Assembly: GCA_900770405.1 (NCBI GenBank)
Contig: CAAGKL010000401.1
Span: 1-8,801 of the forward strand
DNA length: 8,801 bases
Reading direction: 5' to 3'
From: Clostridia bacterium
GTDB taxonomy: Bacteria > Bacillota > Clostridia > UBA1381
The notes beneath the pieces were generated by a model. That model had not been told where the DNA came from. It did not search any database and was given only the letters and a program-made list of their open reading frames with translations. The stretch's first letter is position 1. Every line of letters begins with the position of its first letter. This document shows positions 6,341-8,801 of the stretch, piece after piece. A program made the translations under genes and the position numbers.

Positions 6341-7123
6341 ATGGGTTACAAATGCAGCTTTCTTGATAACGAAAGCTACGATGCGGCGGACGTTTCGCAC
6401 GCGTTTTCACGGCTCACCACCGAGGGCGTGCTGCCCTATCCGCAGACCAACACGGTCATAGACGCGCTTGACACGCTGACCGCCGAGCTTACCTCCGAAG
6501 GTGTTACGCAGTTCGGCGGGCTCGCGGTTACGGTCGCCGACGGCGCGGTCAAAATCGGCGAGGGCTCAGCTATATTCAAAAGCGGGGTCGCGATTGACGT
6601 TGACGAGGAGTGCATTTCCACCGAACGCGGCACAGGCGAGGTCTACGTCGCGCTCGTCTATGAGGAGGCGCTGAACCGCGTCACGCCGTACGTCGGGCAG
6701 ACGGCGGCGACGGGCGACTGTGTGCCGCTGGCGAAAATCGGCGAGGACGACACCGTGGTTGATATGCGGATTTACGCGAAAACCAAGCTTATCCCGAACA
6801 GCGCGAATGTTTACCACGAATTTGATATGTCGTTTGACGGCTTCGGGAGCAGTACCAACGTTGCCGCCGCGACCAAATCCTACAAAATGCCGCACACCGA
6901 CTACAAATATCTGATAATCAGAGGCTTTGAAAATCCCGGCATCGACTACTATCTGCGGGGTGAGGTTGCCGATATTTCGGGCACCGAGCATACGGTGATC
7001 TATCTTTCGCGCAGCAGCAATAATCACCGCATAGAAATATGGCGCGAGGGCGATACGCTGAAGCTCGTACCGCTCGCCGCCGTGCATGCGGGTACGATGA
7101 CGTTCCACCTGGTTTTGGTGTAG
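6341..7123 (+). CDS. Probable baseplate or tail-fibre protein
   Basis: This 260-residue product starts at an ATG with AGAAAGG eight bases upstream. The N-terminal part (GYKCSFLDNESYDAADVSHAFSRL) resembles the start of tail-tip-proximal proteins in Clostridia phages, which anchor a fibre to the tail hub. The central part (about 55-150) is Gly- and Val-rich with short beta repeats (VADGAVKIGEG, FKSGVAIDVD). The C-terminal part (about 150-260) is also beta-rich and could be a carbohydrate-binding or receptor-binding head. I see no enzyme motif or transmembrane segment. Its place between the tail-tip gene and the lysis genes is where receptor-binding and upper-baseplate genes normally sit. The specific function is inference; the fact that it is a real structural gene is well supported by its ribosome site, frame and context. 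Confidence 0.65.
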   Translation: MGYKCSFLDNESYDAADVSHAFSRLTTEGVLPYPQTNTVIDALDTLTAELTSEGVTQFGGLAVTVADGAVKIGEGSAIFKSGVAIDVDEECISTERGTGEVYVALVYEEALNRVTPYVGQTAATGDCVPLAKIGEDDTVVDMRIYAKTKLIPNSANVYHEFDMSFDGFGSSTNVAAATKSYKMPHTDYKYLIIRGFENPGIDYYLRGEVADISGTEHTVIYLSRSSNNHRIEIWREGDTLKLVPLAAVHAGTMTFHLVLV

Positions 7124-7133
7124 GGGGCACATT

Positions 7134-7448
7134 GTGACGAGGGATATTAAGATTGATTTCGGCAGCGGCATGCCCCTGCAAAAGTGCACCGCGCAGTGCG
7201 GCGATAGCTCGTACAGGCTGATTTTTGACGCAAAAAAGTACCGCGGGGCAAAGATAATTTCGGTTTACGCGGTGCGCGCCGACGGAGCGACTTTTTACGA
7301 TTTTGCGGATATATCGGACGATGCGGGCGCATATATTTTAAAAGATGCGATGTGCGAATGTGCGGGCGCGCTTGCGCTGCACGTCAGGCTCTCGGACAGT
7401 GACGGCGGCGTGCTTGCCGACGCGCGGGTGAGCGTCGACGTCGCATAG
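7134..7448 (+). CDS. Small BppU-like baseplate protein
   Basis: This 104-residue product begins at GTG 7134, with AGGGGG at 7122-7127 six bases upstream; no ATG fits. The predicted fold is a single small beta domain: DIKIDFGSG, a strand with YRLIFDAKKYRGAKIISVYAVRADG, then ALALHVRLSDSDGGVLADARVSVDV. This layout resembles the Ig-like N-terminal domain of upper baseplate proteins (BppU/DUF2479), but without the coiled coil and fibre that usually follow. It may be a stand-alone adaptor or fibre-capping subunit. The resemblance is by eye only, so the family name is tentative. It sits ten bases after the preceding structural gene, and the next gene follows 15 bases later, consistent with one transcript. 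Confidence 0.45.
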   Translation: MTRDIKIDFGSGMPLQKCTAQCGDSSYRLIFDAKKYRGAKIISVYAVRADGATFYDFADISDDAGAYILKDAMCECAGALALHVRLSDSDGGVLADARVSVDVA

Positions 7449-7463
7449 TAACGGGGTGGCAAA

Positions 7464-7736
7464 ATGGACGAGATAAGGCTTGCCGAGCGGCTTGCGGCGC
7501 TCGAGCAGAGCACGAAAAGCGCGCACAAGCGGCTTGACGATATAAAAAAGCTGGTCGAGAGTATACAGGTTCTGGCGTATGAGGTCAAGACGATGCGAGA
7601 GGATATGAACGGAATGCAGAAGGATATGGACGATCTGAAGGCGCGTCCGGCGCGCACCTGGGATACGGTTATAAAAACCGCGCTCACTGCCGCCGTGAGC
7701 GCCGCGGCAGGGTATTTTTTAAAAACGGTATTTTGA
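7464..7736 (+). CDS. XhlA-like small coiled-coil membrane protein
   Basis: This 90-residue protein starts at ATG 7464 with GGGGTGG four bases upstream. Residues about 1-60 are charged and heptad-like (RLAERLAALEQ, RLDDIKKLVESIQ, MREDMNGMQKDMDDL), predicting a coiled coil. Residues about 66-88 (TWDTVIKTALTAAVSAAAGYF) form one hydrophobic C-terminal membrane segment. This coiled coil plus tail anchor is the layout of XhlA/haemolysin-like proteins, which in PBSX-type phages lie beside the holin and help lysis. The holin follows directly, which supports that role. The sequence does not show whether it is itself pore-forming or a holin partner. Confidence is good for the topology and fair for the family. 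Confidence 0.65.
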   Translation: MDEIRLAERLAALEQSTKSAHKRLDDIKKLVESIQVLAYEVKTMREDMNGMQKDMDDLKARPARTWDTVIKTALTAAVSAAAGYFLKTVF

Positions 7737-7752
7737 AAGGATGGTCGGCAGA

Positions 7753-8043
7753 ATGAAATTTGATATGACGGTGTTTGATGGTATGGTTATCCCGATTGTG
7801 ACGGCGGCGTGCCTCATTCTCGGGTTTATCGTGAAGAAGTGGATTAAAGACGTGGAGAATAAGTGGATACCGACAATTCTGGCGGTGTTCGGCGCGGCGC
7901 TGGCGTGCATGACAGGGAAGGCAATTTCCGTCGAGCTGATAGTCTCGGGGGCGTTTTCCGGGCTGGCGAGCACGGGCTTGCACCAGGTATTCAAGCAGCT
8001 GGTGAACGGCGGGGATAAATCGGAAAATGGCAAGGATTTATAA
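7753..8043 (+). CDS. Phage holin
   Basis: This small membrane protein (96 residues from ATG 7753) would open the cytoplasmic membrane at the end of infection so that the endolysin reaches the wall. The first segment, VIPIVTAACLILGFIV (about 12-27), is a membrane helix. Next comes a charged turn (KKWIKDVENK), then IPTILAVFGAALACM (about 39-53) and a third, more polar segment, ISVELIVSGAFSGLAS (about 58-73). The tail GLHQVFKQLVNGGDKSENGKDL is charged. The layout and the SGLASTGLHQ motif resemble holin superfamily V (Hol44/A118-like). Start choice: GGATGG ends eight bases before ATG 7753, whereas ATG 7741 abuts AAAGG with no spacer. The latter would add MVGR. The gene overlaps the endolysin start by 17 bases. 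Confidence 0.8.
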   Translation: MKFDMTVFDGMVIPIVTAACLILGFIVKKWIKDVENKWIPTILAVFGAALACMTGKAISVELIVSGAFSGLASTGLHQVFKQLVNGGDKSENGKDL

Positions 8044-8683
8044 GGAGATTTCCGAGCTGACCCCGGCGGCGCAGATGGCGTGCAAGGCTTTTCTGGCGGG
8101 GTGTGAGCGGCGGGGGCTGGCGGTAAAAATCACCGAGACCTACCGCTCGCAGCAGCGGCAGAATGAGCTCTACGAGCAGGGGCGGACGACGCCCGGCAGG
8201 GTTGTGACCTGGACAAAAAATTCGCGCCACACAAGCCGCCGCGCCTGGGACGTCGTGAAGCTGACCGCGGGCGGTGCGGACTACGGCGATGCGGGATTTT
8301 TTGCCGCATGCGGCGCGGTTGCGCGGTCGCTCGGCATTACCTGGGGCGGCGACTGGAAAACGCCGGACAGGACACATTTTGAGATTGCAAAGGTCTGGAA
8401 GATGCCGGAGAAGGAGGACGATGAGATGACGGAGCAGGAGCGGGCGAAGCTTGATTTGCTGGTCGACCGGACGGATAAGCTTGCGCTGCGCGTCGGCGAG
8501 ATAGCCGACGGTCTGCCGCAGGTGTATCACTATACGGCATCGGTGCCCGAATGGGCGCGCGCCACGGTGCAGAAGCTGCTGAATAAGGGCTTTTTGCAGG
8601 GCGCGTCGGCGGCGGATTTGAATTTATCCGAGGACGCGCTGCGGATACTGGTGATAAATGACCGCGTGGGTCTGTATAATTGA
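8027..8683 (+). CDS. Endolysin: M15 (VanY/D-alanyl-type) peptidase with C-terminal wall-binding domain
   Basis: This is a 218-residue peptidoglycan peptidase that would cut the stem peptide or cross-link after holin action. Residues about 1-125 are the M15 zinc domain: TETYRSQQRQNELY (36-49), a zinc motif SRHTSRRAWD (66-75, ligands His68 and Asp75), WGGDW (106-110) and HFE (117-119, ligand His117). An Arg stands where the classical SxHxxGxAxD motif has Gly, which I believe is common in gut phage enzymes. After an acidic linker (127-133), residues 134-218 contain a helical stretch and then VPEWARATVQKLLNKGFLQG and LSEDALRILVINDRVGLY, resembling a C-terminal domain found on many Clostridia phage lysins and presumably binding the wall. 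The ATG at 8027 lies inside the holin gene. A strong internal start is present at 8426. There is no signal peptide, as expected with a holin. A terminator follows. Confidence 0.88.
   Translation: MARIYKEISELTPAAQMACKAFLAGCERRGLAVKITETYRSQQRQNELYEQGRTTPGRVVTWTKNSRHTSRRAWDVVKLTAGGADYGDAGFFAACGAVARSLGITWGGDWKTPDRTHFEIAKVWKMPEKEDDEMTEQERAKLDLLVDRTDKLALRVGEIADGLPQVYHYTASVPEWARATVQKLLNKGFLQGASAADLNLSEDALRILVINDRVGLYN
8426..8683 (+). CDS. Possible internal in-frame product: separate endolysin C-terminal domain
   Basis: Met134 of the endolysin is preceded by AAGGAGG at 8411-8417 with an 8-base gap, one of the best ribosome sites in the window and better than the site of the full-length gene (GGGGAT ten bases before 8027). 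Initiation here would yield an 85-residue protein containing the whole C-terminal domain. Such internal starts are documented in other Gram-positive phage lysins, including CD27L, CTP1L and Lys170, where the extra domain copies associate with the full enzyme. The site is seen in the sequence; its use is inference. An AAGGAGG could also arise by chance from Glu/Lys codons of the linker. Confidence 0.45.
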   Translation: MTEQERAKLDLLVDRTDKLALRVGEIADGLPQVYHYTASVPEWARATVQKLLNKGFLQGASAADLNLSEDALRILVINDRVGLYN

Positions 8684-8687
8684 TGTA

Positions 8688-8724
8688 AAAAAACAGCTGC
8701 CGCATTTCGCTGCAGCTGTTTTTT
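8688..8724. terminator. Rho-independent terminator after the lysis genes
   Basis: CAGCTGC and GCAGCTG form a GC-rich stem around an 11-base loop. Six A before and six T after extend it to a perfect 13-bp stem (8688-8700 with 8712-8724). The flanking A and T tracts mean it could stop transcription on both strands. It starts five bases after the endolysin stop. Confidence 0.9.
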
Positions 8725-8734
8725 GTATAAAGAA

Positions 8735-8757
8735 AACCACGCGATAGTCGCGTGGTT
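8735..8757. promoter_or_regulatory. Perfect 10-bp hairpin upstream of the next gene
   Basis: AACCACGCGA and TCGCGTGGTT pair perfectly around the loop TAG. On the + strand an A-run, not a T-run, follows, so it is not a + strand terminator. On the - strand it is followed by TTCTTT and could terminate. It ends eight bases before the ribosome site of the gene at 8775, where a leader hairpin could also affect translation or mark a mobile element end. Confidence 0.7.
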
Positions 8758-8774
8758 CAAAAAAAGGTTAACCG

Positions 8775-8801
8775 ATGAACAAAAAATCCTTCTATGTGTT
8801 A
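8775..8801 (+). CDS. Start of an unidentified gene (3' truncated by the window)
   Basis: Nine codons (MNKKSFYVL) are visible from ATG 8775, preceded by AAAAAGG ending seven bases upstream, a good ribosome site. It lies beyond the lysis terminator and so outside the phage late transcript. Genes in this place are often integrases, host genes or insertion-sequence transposases. The hairpin just upstream would suit a transposase of the IS200/IS605 type, but nine residues are not enough to decide. Confidence 0.5.

Noticed and set aside
8673..8680. TGTATAAT as a promoter for the gene at 8775
   Set aside because: It lies in the last codons of the endolysin, lacks a recognisable -35 at 16-18 bases, and a strong terminator stands between it and the gene.
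33..8801. Defence system, diversity-generating retroelement, tRNA or toxin-antitoxin genes
   Set aside because: I looked for reverse transcriptase, nuclease, tRNA-like and paired small-gene signals. All supported genes fit phage structure, packaging or lysis.

Overview
The window is part of a siphovirus-type phage or prophage from a GC-rich, low-G+C-phylum (Bacillota) host, most likely a Clostridia/Oscillospiraceae-type gut bacterium. The evidence is the Shine-Dalgarno sites (AGGAGG-like), protein families typical of Clostridia phages (PBSX-type large terminase, SPP1 gp6-like portal, ReqiPepy6 Gp37-like tail protein, XhlA-like protein, M15 endolysin) and GC-rich codon use. The host assignment is inference. 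All genes read on the + strand. Bases 1-32 are not biological: they match the Illumina TruSeq read-2 adapter, so the window starts at a contig end and the first gene is cut off there.

Layout: the C-terminal part of a tape measure protein (33-797) and a distal tail protein (811-1647) are followed, with an ATGA stop/start overlap, by the packaging genes: small terminase (1644-2063), large terminase (2047-3213) and portal (3231-4469). The portal's last codons run into a block of GC-rich direct and inverted repeats (about 4455-4740). An AT-rich leader with a near-consensus sigma-A promoter (4747-4775) follows. A second gene series then begins: a short scaffold-like protein (4882-5250), a Gp37-like tail protein (5254-6285), a probable baseplate/fibre protein (6341-7123), a small BppU-like protein (7134-7448), an XhlA-like membrane protein (7464-7736), a holin (7753-8043) and an M15 peptidase endolysin (8027-8683). 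A strong terminator closes this series. A second hairpin precedes a new gene that starts at 8775 and leaves the window.

The striking point is gene order. Terminase and portal lie between the distal tail protein and the tail-tip protein, and no major capsid, protease, head-tail adaptor or tail tube gene is present between scaffold and tail tip. The genome may be rearranged (capsid genes upstream of the tape measure gene), the prophage may have lost its head module, or the contig may be misjoined at the repeat block. The other noteworthy signal is an internal, in-frame start with a very good Shine-Dalgarno site inside the endolysin gene, which predicts separate production of its C-terminal domain. 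I do not see a wholly new system here. I see a rearranged phage structural/lysis region with several checkable oddities.
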